NCBI GenBank assembly: GCA_013399115.1
Contig: VXAA01006090.1
Coordinates: 653,291 to 717,290 of the forward strand
Source of the DNA: Anseranas semipalmata
Taxonomy: Eukaryota; Chordata; Aves; Anseriformes; Anseranatidae
Direction of reading: 5' to 3'
Length of the DNA stretch: 64,000 nucleotides
Shown here: in pieces, positions 36,788 to 49,572 of the stretch
How the letters are laid out: each line of letters begins with the position of its first letter
How positions within the stretch are numbered: the stretch's first letter is position 1
Notes under the pieces: model-generated
Told to the model about the DNA's origin: nothing
The model's input: the letters and a program-made list of their open reading frames with translations, nothing else
Database searches by the model: none
Translations under genes and position numbers: made by a program

Positions 36788-39700
36788 CTAAATAAAAGAG
36801 GGGGGAAGAGAGAGAAAGAGGAAAAAAGAAAAAAAAAAAAGAAAAAAAGGACTGAACAGATGTAGTTTGCAACATAAAGTCATTATAAGAATTAATCCAC
36901 TAGCAAAAGAAAAATAAATATTTATACCAGAAGTTTCAAACTCAGATACCAGATTTTTAAACACTACTTAGCACCAGTGTTGCAAAATATTAAACTCATG
37001 CTGAACTGGTGGCATTCAATCACCTTTCCTGTAATCACTTACCAATGTTTCCAGAAAAGGAGAGACTGAAGCATGCTCTTAAATGTTTTGCTGAATCACA
37101 ACTTTGAACACAAAGAAGAGACACAGGGCACGTTGAAGTAGACATTTCAAATATTTCTCAAGGCTGGACACAGAACCCTAAGCTTGAGATTCACGTTTGG
37201 ATAAGGAAATCCCACTCGGCACAAGTCATGCTTGTTTTTGCACAATGGGATCCCCAGTGGCAAAGGCAGCACAAGCCTTGACATGACTGGGCACTACCTC
37301 CGAGTGTGTTCTGCAAGCATCGACTAAATGAAATATGATGCACCCAAAAATTCCCAACTAAAGAAAAAAAGAATTTCAGCATCCAGAAAAATACTACGTT
37401 TTCACACACTGCACTCACCTTGCCTCTGAAGCATCTCTTTCAAGAAAGCTGTATTTAAGTACATGCCTGTTTTCCTTAGGTGGAAGTGGTAGCTTAAAAT
37501 GATAAATGTTAAGCAAAATACCTCACCTACTAATCATGCACAGTAGCTGTTTTTTTCCAAGCTGTAGCCAGCTGTTCTTAAACTCCATGTAAATTCAGCA
37601 GGGCACATACGTACACGCGTGATGGACATGAACAGAAACGTGCTTTGATGTGTACATGTACTTAACCACTGGGACACAGAATTACAACAGCTTCTTGGCG
37701 TAGCACTGAGTCAGATCATACAGACAGAGTGGGAATCCTTTCCTTGTGCTGTCAGGGGCAATCTGATCGGACTTTTCAGGTGAAGAGAGTCTACAAAGTC
37801 CTCGTGGACTTGAATAGTTCCCTACCATTAGGGGAAAAGAATTATATAATCCACTTAAGGATCCATCTTAAAGCAGTTAACTTTTTGTTCCTGTAGAAAG
37901 ATTGTTCCAGAACCTTTTACTCTAACAGTTAGGAACCTTGATTAATGATTATTAACATCCATTCCACTCTTCTGTAAAAATTGTCCATTAGGTTTGATAG
38001 CTGCTCTTCAAGAGAGAGAACATGAGAGCGTGAGCGTAAAGAAGCCTCTCTGCCTTTGTTAAGCAAACTATTCCACTTGCCCGACCTCTGCAAAACCTCT
38101 AGCTTTGCTCTGCCCTGAGCAGGGATGATGACATTTGCACAAAGTTTGCCGGGTGACTTTTGTCAACAACTCGGTGTAATAGCAGCAGCACTTCCTCACC
38201 TCGGCAGGGAGAAAAAGGCAGTCCAGACTTTCCCAGCTGCCTCAGGTGAGTTGCTGTAGCCTCCTCTGCTCAATTAATCCAAGTCTTTCTTCTCCCTCTC
38301 AGTCTACTTCTGGTTGCTCCTAGTGGCCAGCTGAAGTTTTTCTTAGTACTATCCAAATAAGAGAATAATAGAGGGTGTGTGTTTTATATTCTTCTGCCAC
38401 AAATCATCACCCTCAGTTAAGAGATTATCTGGTCTCTAGACCTGCACAAACCACATTCTTTCAGCTTTGTTTCCATCTTGCTTCCTCTTTCTTCAGTGCC
38501 AGTGATCCATCTTGCTATTTCTCCTCCATCTTCAACAATTCCGGCTAACTGAAGCCAGAGGTGAAGTACTCATTTAGTTTTGGAATGGTACCAATGCAAT
38601 TCCTCAACACCCCCAGAAACACTTCCACAGCCTCACTGCATGGCCCTGTTTTTCTTTCCTTGCCACGTGACACCAAAACGAGAGGACGTACACAGTTACA
38701 TTCCTTCCTACTACCATGCTTCTTCATTCTGCATATTGTGAATCTCTCTCGTAAGAGTGGTTATTCACCCAATGTCATGTGGAGATGCTTCAGACAAGCA
38801 TTTGCCCTAACTATTTAGAGGCTTAAGAGTTTTTTTTTTCCCCACTGACATTTTTGTAAATAAAATTTAAACAATTTAAAGTCTTTTAAAAAGACTTTTA
38901 AGTAGTACAGCACAAAATTTTAGTCTGGATCACTTAATGATCATTTGACAATCACACACACCTGTCTGCTTCTGGAACTGATGTGAATCTTCAATATCTT
39001 CCTTTTTATCTTCTAACTTTCTTTCTGAGATGAAGTAGACATAGATGAAATAGACATCTTAATAGCCTTACTCTCCTACCTTCAGTTCTTCTTCCAGCTA
39101 CAGCATTTTTTGCCTTTATTTACATTTCCACGTCATTTTCTCTAATGCTGTACCCCTTTCTCTAATGCTGAACTCCTCCTCCGTCTCATGGAAAATGCCT
39201 CCCTGGGTCATGCTTCTCCTTGAGGGGTGGGGTGCAGAGGATCTGCCTTTAAAGATCCACTTACTCAACAGGTGTGCACAATCTTTCAGTTCCACAGGCC
39301 CCTTCTACTTCTGGCAAGCCCCTCACACTGTAAGCATCTTCCCCTGGAATGGCACAAGGTCCTTCCTTTTCCACAAGCTCTGTCACGGGGCACTTAGGCA
39401 CACGCTCAGTTATGATGCTTGCTCACTTACTTGTGCAAGTTATGACTGCAGCATTTTGGTTCTGTTGCAAGCTACAATGTAAAGTTGGTCAGAACATCGT
39501 TGTATTCCTTGAAAGGTCTGAACTCAGAGTGACAGTCAAGGTTACCATTGAGCCTGAAACATGGTACAAATGCAGGTTTGGGCCCAAACATTAAAGACCA
39601 ACAAAGTTGTGCTTTACAAAACTCTGTAAACGTTTTGTGAAGAAGTCCAGAGAGGTGGTGATGAGACTCCAGATCGGGTCCAAAGGAAGCTAAGACAGGC

Positions 39701-41282
39701 AGCACAAACGTCCAAAGCCATGATCTGAAAAATCCTCAGCAGCTGCAAGAAGCCTGAACACCAAACACCTCGTCTTTATGTCCCGTTCCATGGCTCTGAC
39801 ACTGTGTGTTGTACCTGCCTAGAACTGTTTAGCTAGGTACCATCTCTAAGATGAGCACTACTGGGAGCCAGCAACAGCATGGAGCAGTGCTTGAAGGGCT
39901 GAGGGAACGGAGAGAGGCTCTGTGCTAAAAGCACACTTAACAGAGCAGATAGAGCCACTTGCATTCAAAACAGGCAGTACAGAGATTGTGATATTCTAGG
40001 GCCTTGCAACTGAGCAACCAGAAGAACGGCTGTGGCCTAGTTACGACATTGCACAAGGAGGGAGGAGGCCCAGTTCTCAGTCCTTATTTAGAAGGTTGTC
40101 TTCAGTTCTTGTCAATTTATTTTTGAAAAGATATATGTCAAGCAGAGTCTGGAAAAGCAACCAAAACCCCTGGATTTCTCTCTGCTACCTGAACATTTTC
40201 ACTAACAGACTACAGTGCCATACTTCCTTCATACTGACTTCCCTTCTAGCTTTTGAAGCTTGCAAACTCCCTACCACCCACTGCTCATTTCCAGCGCTTA
40301 CAAATTGAACAGCCTACAGCTGCTGCATCCTGTGCTATCAAGTTTCAGGCAGGCCACGCACAATGCTACTAGACCGAACTGTCCCACCTTGTTTACAGAG
40401 ACTTCACGTGCCTACAGCACCATGCCTGTAGTGTCTCTCCTTGGTAACAGAGATGTGGGTCTAAGCCACTCATGTCAAAGACCACCTGCCCAGGAGGCGA
40501 ATAGCTCCCAAACACTGGATTGTTGTATAAGAAATGGGCACTGCCAGCCCATTCCTAGCTACCTCTAGAGAGCTCCTCATCCAGCAAGAGGGATTCTGCA
40601 TCTTGTATTCTAGGCATTACACGCAGAGCTAATGTGCCTAATGTGTGGCTTTAGATAATACTACAGAAGTAGGTGCTTAATCCTTCTTTGAATCTGGGCC
40701 AGGGTGTTCTGTATATCCAGGGACTGAAACAAGATACAAGGCTGGTGGAGATGTTAGTGGATTGGCAGACCTTCAGCTGTAAGAAGTCACGATGCACATA
40801 AATAGGGCTTTCTTGCTGACATAGGCAGAGATCAAACTGTTGGATTTAGACTTAAGTAAGATACGTAGTAAACTTCAATGACCACAGTCAGAAGTAAAAA
40901 TACCACCTTATCCCAAGACTTAGGCTGTTCAAGTCAAGAGTAATTTCATTGATGCTGTCCTGTGAAACTTAGACGAGTCAGGGAAGAGTCAGACAAATAG
41001 CTTCTAAACAGCCACTGGGCAGCTATGAAATGTATTTTTGAATTCTACAGAAAGCAGCAGGAAAACATAAGTCCCTTGCCACATTTTTCCAAAAGACAGT
41101 ATTAGACACAACAGGTATGTAAAAAAAAAAAAAAAAAAGCAAATTATAGGCTCCTAGTAGCGTGAAGCCTACTAAATTGGACTTAGACCTGAAAATAACA
41201 AGATACACCACTTAAAGAAATCTTTTAGTAGAGAACCATATTCAAAATTTAGCCAAGACATAAATTAATTTTCTCTCCTTAC
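36788..41282 (-). other. NR1D2: NR1D2 intron 7
   Basis: 4495 bases from donor GTAAGG (41282) to the acceptor before 36787. A purine-rich run (AGAGAGAAAGAGGAAAAAAG) lies close to the acceptor on the + strand, that is, a pyrimidine tract on the sense strand. A CACGTG match occurs at 38664-38669 and an A18 tract at 41121-41138. No nested gene seen. Confidence 0.9.
41121..41138. repeat. Poly(A) tract, 18 bases
   Basis: A18 on + in NR1D2 intron 7, near exon 7. Confidence 0.9.
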
Positions 41283-41493
41283 CAGCAGATACCAGGACAA
41301 CTGCTGTAAATAAGCTCATCTCCTCATCACTAAGTTGCAGGGCATTTAGTTTCTCACTGAATTCAAACATTGAGTTGAGCAGATCACCAGCTCCCATCGA
41401 ATGCAAGTCATCCACACTGTACTTCTTTCCACTAAGGAAGGTGACGGTACGCTCCTTTGCATCAAACAAAGATGCAAACCGTACCATTAAAAC
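41283..41493 (-). CDS. NR1D2: NR1D2 coding exon 7 (LBD)
   Basis: 211 bases, 70 codons plus G, residues 439-508. Starts VLMVRFASLFDAKERT directly after the phase-0 junction and runs through the SVDDLHSMGAGDLLNSMFEF segment to AVVLVSA. This is the core of the ligand-binding domain around helices 5-9, near identical to human. The acceptor TTCTTCCACCAG and donor GTAAGG are consensus. The upstream exon ends in phase 0 and the downstream exon starts in phase 1, consistent with both neighbours. Confidence 0.98.
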
Positions 41494-44400
41494 CTGGTGG
41501 AAGAAAAAACAAAAACAAAAAGCAGAGAAATATAGGTGGATTTCTAGAAAAAAACAAAAAAATTAAGCAATTTAACATCATTCAAACTGCCTCATTCTTA
41601 CTGACCACTGTACAAGCATTCTGTATAGAAACTCTAAGCATGCTATTGAGTTGTAGAAAACCGTGCAAGCTCTGCCATGGTAGTATTAGAAAAACGAACA
41701 AAAAAATTAGGGAGTGGATGCAGGGAAGGGTCTATAAAACATGAAAGGGAGGAAAATTAAATTTGAAGCCTCAGACAGCCTGAGCCATGAAGACAATGCC
41801 ATTCAAAAATATGCCAGGAGGACAACTTGCTTAAGCCACTGAACAGCCAAAGGCACACAGAGCATTAGAAGAACTGGTTTCTTGGCCACACTTATGAGCA
41901 GCCAAGTAAAGGTATTGAACCAGATTCTTGTCTGGTGTAAACTGAAGCAGCTCCACTGAAACAATGCTGATTTACACCACCTGGTGATCTGGCCCACCAG
42001 GCATTCTTTGGGAAAGTACCATGCTGCATCACTGTTTCCACAGGAATGTTAATGAGCTCTGGCAGAAAGGAGCCACATGTACAGCCTTCAAAAGGCTATG
42101 GAAGCAGGGCTTGAAACAGCACCTGGTCTGTAGCTGCAGCTGGGAATACCCCTTTGGTACAAGCACCTGGGCTGGAGCAGTTGACATGTGCTGAACTTAC
42201 CCCTCCGGGCTGAAATTTCTCTTGTGGTTTCTCAGCCGTATTGTGAAATGTTTCCCTGTGGAATGGCTTGTAAAGTTTCATTTGCTCATGTTCAACAACC
42301 TCATTTACATTTTCAAGGTTTAAGTTGCACACAACAGCCTTCTTATTTGGAGAAAGTGAACCAACTGGCATTGGTTAAAACTTCAGACTTGCTGTACCCT
42401 CTTGGCGTGACAGTCATCTCTTCTCACTTATGCTACATAACTGCATTAATTTAAATGTTTGCTATGGATGAGAGAAGAACTGGGTTTTCAGAAAAGACTA
42501 CTGCCTTTGACAAGCTTAAAAAACAGGAGGGTTTGGAAAAAAAGAAAAAGGTTTGAGAATTCAAACACCATTCATGCACATTACATGACCTGCTGCTAAA
42601 TTTAAACAGCCACATGACATGCAGCAATCTTGATGGAGGCATGAGCACTATATAGTATTCACCTTTGTCACCTAAGCTGTATGTCTTTTGATGACATTTA
42701 CTACAGGTAGCAGAAACCTAGGCTCTACAGAAGCCCTCAAAATACAACAAAAGGAGACTGGAAGTGCAGACAAAGCTAAACTCAGCCATTAGCAAGGACC
42801 CACCGTATATTCAACTTTCCTGTTCAAAATACTATTCCACTTACTGGACTGGGCTTTAGAAGCACAAGCCACTAACTTCAAGTAATGAACAATCAGTATA
42901 AATGCTGATTTTCAAAACTGAAGCCCATGAAGCTGTGTTGATTTGTAACAGGGCAAAGACCTCTCACAGAGATTTCAATATCGCAATTCCAACCCAAGGA
43001 AGCACAGTTTAGACTATGGTATAGCACATGATTAATTCTTCCTGTTTCACCTCAAGCCAGACTTCTACCTGTGCATGCTGAGGACATACCTGACCAACCC
43101 TACCTCCTGACCACAGCAACATAAGCACATAAAACTCCACACAGTCAAGTGTTTGCTCACTTCCCCACCACCTGGGGTGAAATTACCAAGTTAGTCAGTC
43201 TGTAGATAAACTGAGCCACTAGCCCAATGGATCCAAGGGGCTTGTTAGCCCTACCGTTAATTACATTTGGGGTTAGGGAGGACCAGCTCAAGTCTAGTCA
43301 TGGTCCTTACTTTAGGCTCACTGCTGCTCTCCTGAGCTGGCTTCCATACAAAGCCATGCAAATGCCACTATGATATAGCGAGCTCCACAGCACTCCCAGT
43401 TCTAAGATGGATTTGCAGCTTACATGTGTGTGAATATATATATAGCTATGTTGGTTCTGCATCCACATTGATTCCATGCGTCTTCTCATCTTCAAATGAA
43501 TAAGCACTCCTTGAATACGAGCTGCTGTTAAGCACAGTGCCAAGACAGCTACACACTATGTCCGAGGGAGACAAAACAGGCTTGGAGGCAGTAGTTTTAC
43601 TCAGACTTTTCTATTAACATGCAGATGCTGGGGTATCCTAGTTTAGTTACCCAGAAGACAGAAATGACCTTGTAGACAGCACGTTTTGAAGATGTTTTTG
43701 CCTCTGTTGAAATGGTTTCATTAATCCCATAGTTTTTTTTCATTGCTCTGCAGCATTATCTTTTTGATTTTTCCTCTGTTGCTAAAATGCCACATAGGCC
43801 TTTAACTACAGGTTAACAGTTCACTAACAGAAATCACTATTAGTGTTTCTTATGAAAGAGTGAATAGGGATAAGCACGCAGCCAGACATTATTATTAATT
43901 CCCCTGGATACAGAAACCTTTTTATCAGCAGTGCTTGCAACTGGCAAAAACGTGTATGAATGAAGGTTTAGAAAAGCTTGAGGTGAAGAAATGCCAAGAC
44001 AAAACATTTTACTTGCAAAACATGAGGGTTTGGCTTTAAGTTATATGAACAGTTTGAGCCTGATTTTCCACCCTCCACCTCCTTTGAGGGCACTGGACAG
44101 TATTCTGCTTTGCAGTGGAAGGAACCAATATTTTCGTGTAGTGTGAACAGCAACGTAAGAAGCTGAGACTCAAGAAGTAAAAATACTGCCACTACCTACC
44201 GAAGAGTTTTAGATTAATATTAAAAGGTCAAGAATAACAGCAAAAAATACATGACAGCTAAATGGAAGAAAAAGAGAAACTGACATGCCCCAGGCATCAA
44301 GTTTTCCAGTATAACTTGTACCTTCCAACCTAACAAATTATCCATTTTAGAACTGGGCTGTATAAAAGACCCATTACAAGAGAAATGTCTTCAGTTCAGG

Positions 44401-45360
44401 TAAATACAAAATCCAGCATCCCTTTTTGAAAGAATAAATCAAGTAAACAAGAGCAAAAGCATCACCAACCCTGCCCTCCCCAGAAAAGGACAGTAACATC
44501 AAATACTTGGGATTTGATCTCTTCTGGCCCTCTATGCTTAAACTTCACATTTGTATACCTATAAAGCACGCATTGTGTCTAATAGGCACAAGAGTCTGGA
44601 AGAGCAATTAGAACGTTAAGTAAAGGTCCCCTCACGAAGGTCACTAACTATAAAACAGCACCGAGCCCTCTGGCATCATTTCCAATTTAACACCACTAGT
44701 TCACATATATGTCATGACTGCAAGTGGGTGAAATTAAAAATGAGGACCTGGTGGGATTAAAGTCTACAGTAAGTCAGACTGCAGCTGGTACACGGTATCT
44801 ACAAAGCTGCAGCAGGACAGTTAGTCATCAGTGTTATTGCCTTGGAAAACGATGGAGGCTTCAGTGATCCCCAGTTACTGCCAAAGGCTAGTGGTCAGGA
44901 TGGATGCTCCAGCAATGGTATGGAACACCATGGAAGAAGGAAGGACATACAGAATGATAAACACATTCTTCTATAAAATTGTTAACTCAACAGATAGCTT
45001 TCTAAACTATTCACCCTTCCAGATGCAGTCTGCTTCTCTCCAGGCTAAGCAAAGGTAGCTAGCAAAATAACTGCTGCTATACAAAACCGGGAAGCTCCTC
45101 ATTAGTCATTTATTAATGCCCCGGGAAGCAGGAAAGGTAGGAGGGCTGAGTACTTTTGAGCTAGTTGGAGGAGAGACAGCTCACCAGTATCTGACTGAAC
45201 AGAAGCACTGGACACCATCAGCTTAAGGAAAGCTCAGAGCTGGCATCCACAAACAAACTGGTGTTACCTGACACAACCCAGTTCTATTGATTTTTGTTTC
45301 CAAGGGGGTCAAACTGACACACAGCTTGTCAAATCTGCAATACGTGCACTGTGTTCTCAC
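41494..45360 (-). other. NR1D2: NR1D2 intron 6
   Basis: 3867 bases between exons 6 and 7. No repeat family, nested gene or notable ORF recognised. A short TA run occurs near 43434-43445. Confidence 0.9.
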
Positions 45361-45546
45361 CTCAAAAGTCCCAGCCTTCAGAAGATTAACCTGGTCATGC
45401 TGGGAGAGATCTCGGAAACCTGGGATGCGCTTGGCAAACTCCACCACTTCCTTCACTGCAGGGGTAAAACTCAGGGAAAACTCTTCCCAGACTTCATGGC
45501 CAGACTTGTTTGGGTCCACGTGGGGAGTCTTACTCATCGGGCAGAC
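45361..45546 (-). CDS. NR1D2: NR1D2 coding exon 6 (start of LBD, heme-ligand Cys)
   Basis: 186 bases, exactly 62 codons, residues 377-438, phase 0 at both ends. It begins VCPMSKTPHVDPNKSGHEVW and ends LLKAGTFE. Cys378 lies in a Cys-Pro motif and corresponds to human Cys384, the thiolate ligand of the LBD heme, which together with the His of exon 8 makes Rev-erb beta a heme, redox and gas sensor. Helix 3 follows (FTPAVKEVVEFAKRIPGF). The acceptor is ATTAG before 45546 with a weaker pyrimidine tract than the other exons; the donor is GTGAGA at 45360. Confidence 0.98.
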
Positions 45547-46583
45547 CTAATGTTTACAAAACATACACAGAAAACAACTCTTAAAGATATCATTCCAAAT
45601 ATTAACAAATTGTTGAAAGAAGCAGATTTATTCTTCAAGAAAGCTTTGCAATGACACACCGATGGGAAGAAGAAGAAAAAAAAAAAAGTATCCCTCTGTC
45701 AACTCCCTAAGCAACTGGATTTCCCCACATCTCCTTTAAAAAAAACAAAAGCAATCAAAACAAACAAACAAACAAAAACATGGAAGTCCATTAGCAGTCT
45801 CTTTCTAAACATTGTTTATAGTGAAAGACTTGGGAGAATCCAAGTTATGTTATTCTTCCCTGATCTCACTCATACCTGACACTTTGATTTCTCTTACTTG
45901 TATTATCACTGTAATCTCAGAATCAACCATGATTTCAAAATCGATTGTAATCTCACGATCACTACTACATTCATTCTCATAGATCTTTCTTGTTTTGCAG
46001 GTGCCTTAAGTGATTTCACTCAAAGTGACAAAGATGTCAACACCAGAGCAAGGAACAGAGCCTTGGTTTACTGAGTCACAGGCTTACACCCTCATTACCA
46101 GAACAACGTTCCTATCCTAGGTGTTTGCTTTTACTTGTATCACTGAAGGAAGACCAAGGAACTCGTATCCCAGTTTTGCTCAATTACAAGAAAAAATGCT
46201 CTCTCTTTTAGACAAACATATAGAAACTTCTTATAGGGAAGTCTGAATCCATTTAATGAGATCAAGACACATTCGTCAAGGCTGACTGCCACGAAATTCC
46301 CTCTATAAAACCCAGACAGATGCTCTCAGAAACTTTCAGTTCTGCTTTATAAAAATATGCATCTTTTAATGAAATTTAAACCTTTTAATATTCATTTCAC
46401 CTGTCATCAAGGACAAGAATTCCTTCAAGTATTCTTCAAAAGTATACTAAATGGTATATGAAACCCTACATAACGTCAGTAAAGCAAAAAGAAAACAATT
46501 AAATAAATTAATAATTCCTCAGAGCTATACTGCTTTTTCAGGGCATCTTGAATCTGTCTAGCAATTCTTTGCTTGCACATTCA

Positions 46584-46607
46584 ATGTGTGTGTGTGCGCA
46601 CGCGTGT
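46584..46607. repeat. (GT)n/(GC)n alternating purine-pyrimidine repeat
   Basis: TGTGTGTGTGTGCGCACGCG-type alternating tract, the sort of sequence able to adopt Z-DNA. Confidence 0.85.
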
Positions 46608-48878
46608 ATTCGATAGCAGAGAGGGAAAACAAGATAAATAGATATTCCTGTATTTTTCCCCCTACAAAGTATCAGTTACTAACTGGGCACTCAATATGCA
46701 GAAAGCTCTCACCTTTGAGAATCAAGAGGATTGCAGATTTCTTGGTTCACTTGTGAATCAGAATGTTATTTGTGTTTCTGAGGACAACCCCCAAAATCAA
46801 ATTATTATCTCTGGGCTGGAAGAGCACTTTTTCCATAAACTTAAAATCATTCTGAATCAAAACAAACCATTTTTCACTTGGAAATATTTTTGACAAAAAG
46901 AAAGGTCTAGGCACATAACCAGAAGCAAGGCAGACACTAAACATTGCTGAGGTTCACACAGGTATTGTTAAAAACATAGGGCTCTCTAAAAATAAGGAAT
47001 CTCTGGTTCAGCATCCCACTGTGGGTCGGACACAAAGAACACCTCAGCTTCTCCTACTATGGCTGTTTATCCTAACCCTCATGCAAATAGTCCTGAGGGG
47101 ATGCTGACACTTTCCCCTCCTCTGATTACGTCCAAGCTCTCTTGAGGGATCTCTGCCCAAGAGTCATTCCTACGGAGGAAGTTTTCTGCTCGTGCTGTCA
47201 CTAGCTCTCTTTGCGGAACCTTTTTCAGGAATGACTGTAAGCAGTGCCTTTCTGTGTGTGTGTGTTGGGGTGTCATTGAGGGGGGAAAAAAAAAGAAGAA
47301 AAAAAAAATCACCAAGCTGCTGAACATCTGTCTCTGTACTGGTTTAGAGTCTAATTACACTACCTTGCTGCTCCTGACTCATTTTGGTCAGATCCTGCTT
47401 TTACTGAATTCTCTGGCAAAACTCGCATTAATGTCAGGGACGCAGCAGGGGCCTGCAGTTCTGTTTGATTTGGTTTTGTTTCCTCATTGCAGGCTATGTT
47501 AAACCTCACTGCAGCTGCTAGACACAGGTCAAACTGACTGGTTGGGTCTCTGCAGGCACAGCCACTCCCTGCCTGCCCATGCTGACAGGTTTAACCTCTG
47601 CTTCTCAGGAGTGCCAAGAATGTTGTCATAATGACTCCACATACTTTCCCTGCAAGGAAGAAAGGTTGGGAATGATTATTATTTGCCATGGTGTAGTGCC
47701 CAGAGTCTGCAATTAGAGGTCAGAGCCTGCTAGGGATGGCATGGTCCACATACGCAGTAGTCAGAGAAACACTAAAATCCAGCCTCAAAACAAAACAACC
47801 CTCCTAATGTGGAGATTTTCCAGAGGCCTGCAAGAACCTGCGAAGAATCTTTACAAACTAGGAAGAAGAAACACTGGAAGCTCAAGCACTTCAGAAAGGT
47901 CAGGGGCTTGCACTTCTTGACAGTAACACGGGATGAGGACAAGGATGTTATGTTCCCTCATCCCAGGCGGTTCCAATGATAAAGAGAAGGACGATCTATT
48001 TTAAGGGGCTTACAGAACCGGTTGCCTGAATGGCAGAGAAACAGCAGGTGTAAGGCAAAGGGGAGGAACCTTTGTTAAGGAAAGAGGAAAAAATCATGCA
48101 AGAAAATAGGAAGCATCTTTGTTAAGAACAGAGTGGAAAGAATGGTCTAGCAAAGTTGTCTAGGATACTAGAAGTGTGTTCAGAGCCTCACTTGTGCAAG
48201 CACTATAGAAAAGACCCTGAACTTCTCTCACGTGGCTTAGCAGACCATTTTCTTTCTGTCCCTGTTCAGATTTGAAGATGTTCTACAGGAGAAGGATGCT
48301 TAGCCTATTGGTCCCCCACTGAACCTCTATTTTACACAGCCTGTAACAGAATAAACCTATTCCCACCATAAATAAATAACAGGCTACCCACGAAGAGAGA
48401 TTTTAGAATACACTGGCAACGCATGCAGCTGGACTGACTCAAATCCTAGCCCTGAAGTTCCACTCCAGAAATTTGTTTTGAATATCTTTAAGGAAAATAT
48501 ACCATATCTGACTGCGTAGATTATTTTAAAATGAAGTCTTCAAAAGGATTCAGTGAAGAAGGGAATTTATAAATTCGTAATATCCATTTTCACTTTTAAA
48601 TCAAGGGTGTTAGCAAAAAAATTGAGTTTTCTTCAACCAATGCCATTTGACATTAGTCTATTTTCAGTCGGCTTGAAACCAAGCCAAGAAACTCCATCAC
48701 TCGTATGATTTCAGATCCTACACACAACTCGAGCCATTACTTTCCCTCATCACAACTTGTGCTATCAAACTTGTATCACTATGTTAAGTTTCAGCAGTTG
48801 TGTGAATTAACTGTGTACAGCTTCACTGACTAAAGGGGCACAGCTCAATCCATTCTCGAGTATTAATATTAAAGGTTT

Positions 48879-48894
48879 AAAAAAAAAAAAAAAA
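48879..48894. repeat. Poly(A) tract, 16 bases
   Basis: A16 on +, about 60 bases from the donor of NR1D2 exon 5, so it is a T run in the intron transcript. Confidence 0.9.
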
Positions 48895-48955
48895 GGAAGA
48901 AACCCACACCCATCACTATGCCTTTCACCAAATCAAACAATTGATATCAATATAC

Positions 48956-49572
48956 CAGATGCATTCTTCCTCCAGTGCTGCAAGAGTAAGTGGTATTCCT
49001 GTTTGGAGAAAAGACATCTTCTGGGATCCTATCACACAATCGCTGAGTGTAACCATTGGTGAAGTTCATACAGTGGCCATTTGTGAAACATACGGCGTGC
49101 CCACTTGGATAATGCATTGTGCTTCTGCCTTTGTACTGTCCGCCAAGGTGCTGCTCACTTTCAGGGTACTGAGGGCCACTGAGCCCGCTAACACAGTGCT
49201 CACTGCTCAACATATATTGTTCAGTGTTCTTTGACACTCTCTCCCCACCCTGGGACTGCATCATCTCTGCTGGGTTTTGAGACTGTTCTTGGTTGTACAT
49301 GAAAGTATCTTTGTGGGCCCTAGTGACCATACCAATCACTTCCTCCTTAGCCATGTCAGAGCTAGGAGGGGGAGAAGGGCTTTTGAGGGTTTCCCGCTCT
49401 TGTTTGGGTTTAGAGGAAAGGTCTTCTTGAGGTGCTTGATCTTGATGTTCTGCTAATGCTTCATTGGGTAAGTGACTGCTGAACTGACTGTTCATCATGG
49501 TTTTCATGGCACTCTGCATTTCAATCAACATCCTCTGTTTTTCACGTTTAGGAATGCGGCCAAATCGAACAG
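48956..49572 (-). CDS. NR1D2: NR1D2 coding exon 5 (DBD C-terminal extension and hinge)
   Basis: 617 bases, residues 171-376. It starts by completing the Ala codon of AVRFGRIPKREKQRM, the C-terminal extension that contacts the A/T-rich 5' half of Rev-erb/ROR response elements. A long, low-complexity hinge follows, clearly more variable against human than the DBD or LBD, with a conserved island EEVIGMVTRAHKDTFMYNQE and a second one HCMNFTNGYTQRLCDR. Near the end, Cys368 lies ten residues before the heme-ligand Cys378 and corresponds to human Cys374, the disulfide partner in the redox switch. Acceptor CTTGGTAG before 49572; donor GTATAT from 48955. The reading frame to the right of 49572 is intronic read-through. 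Confidence 0.97.

Larger units (their letters stand above)
45547..48955 (-). other. NR1D2: NR1D2 intron 5
   Basis: 3409 bases. Contains a GT/GC repeat (46584-46607), purine runs near 47282-47309 and an A16 tract at 48879-48894. No nested gene seen. The donor after exon 5 is the slightly non-consensus GTATAT. Confidence 0.9.
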
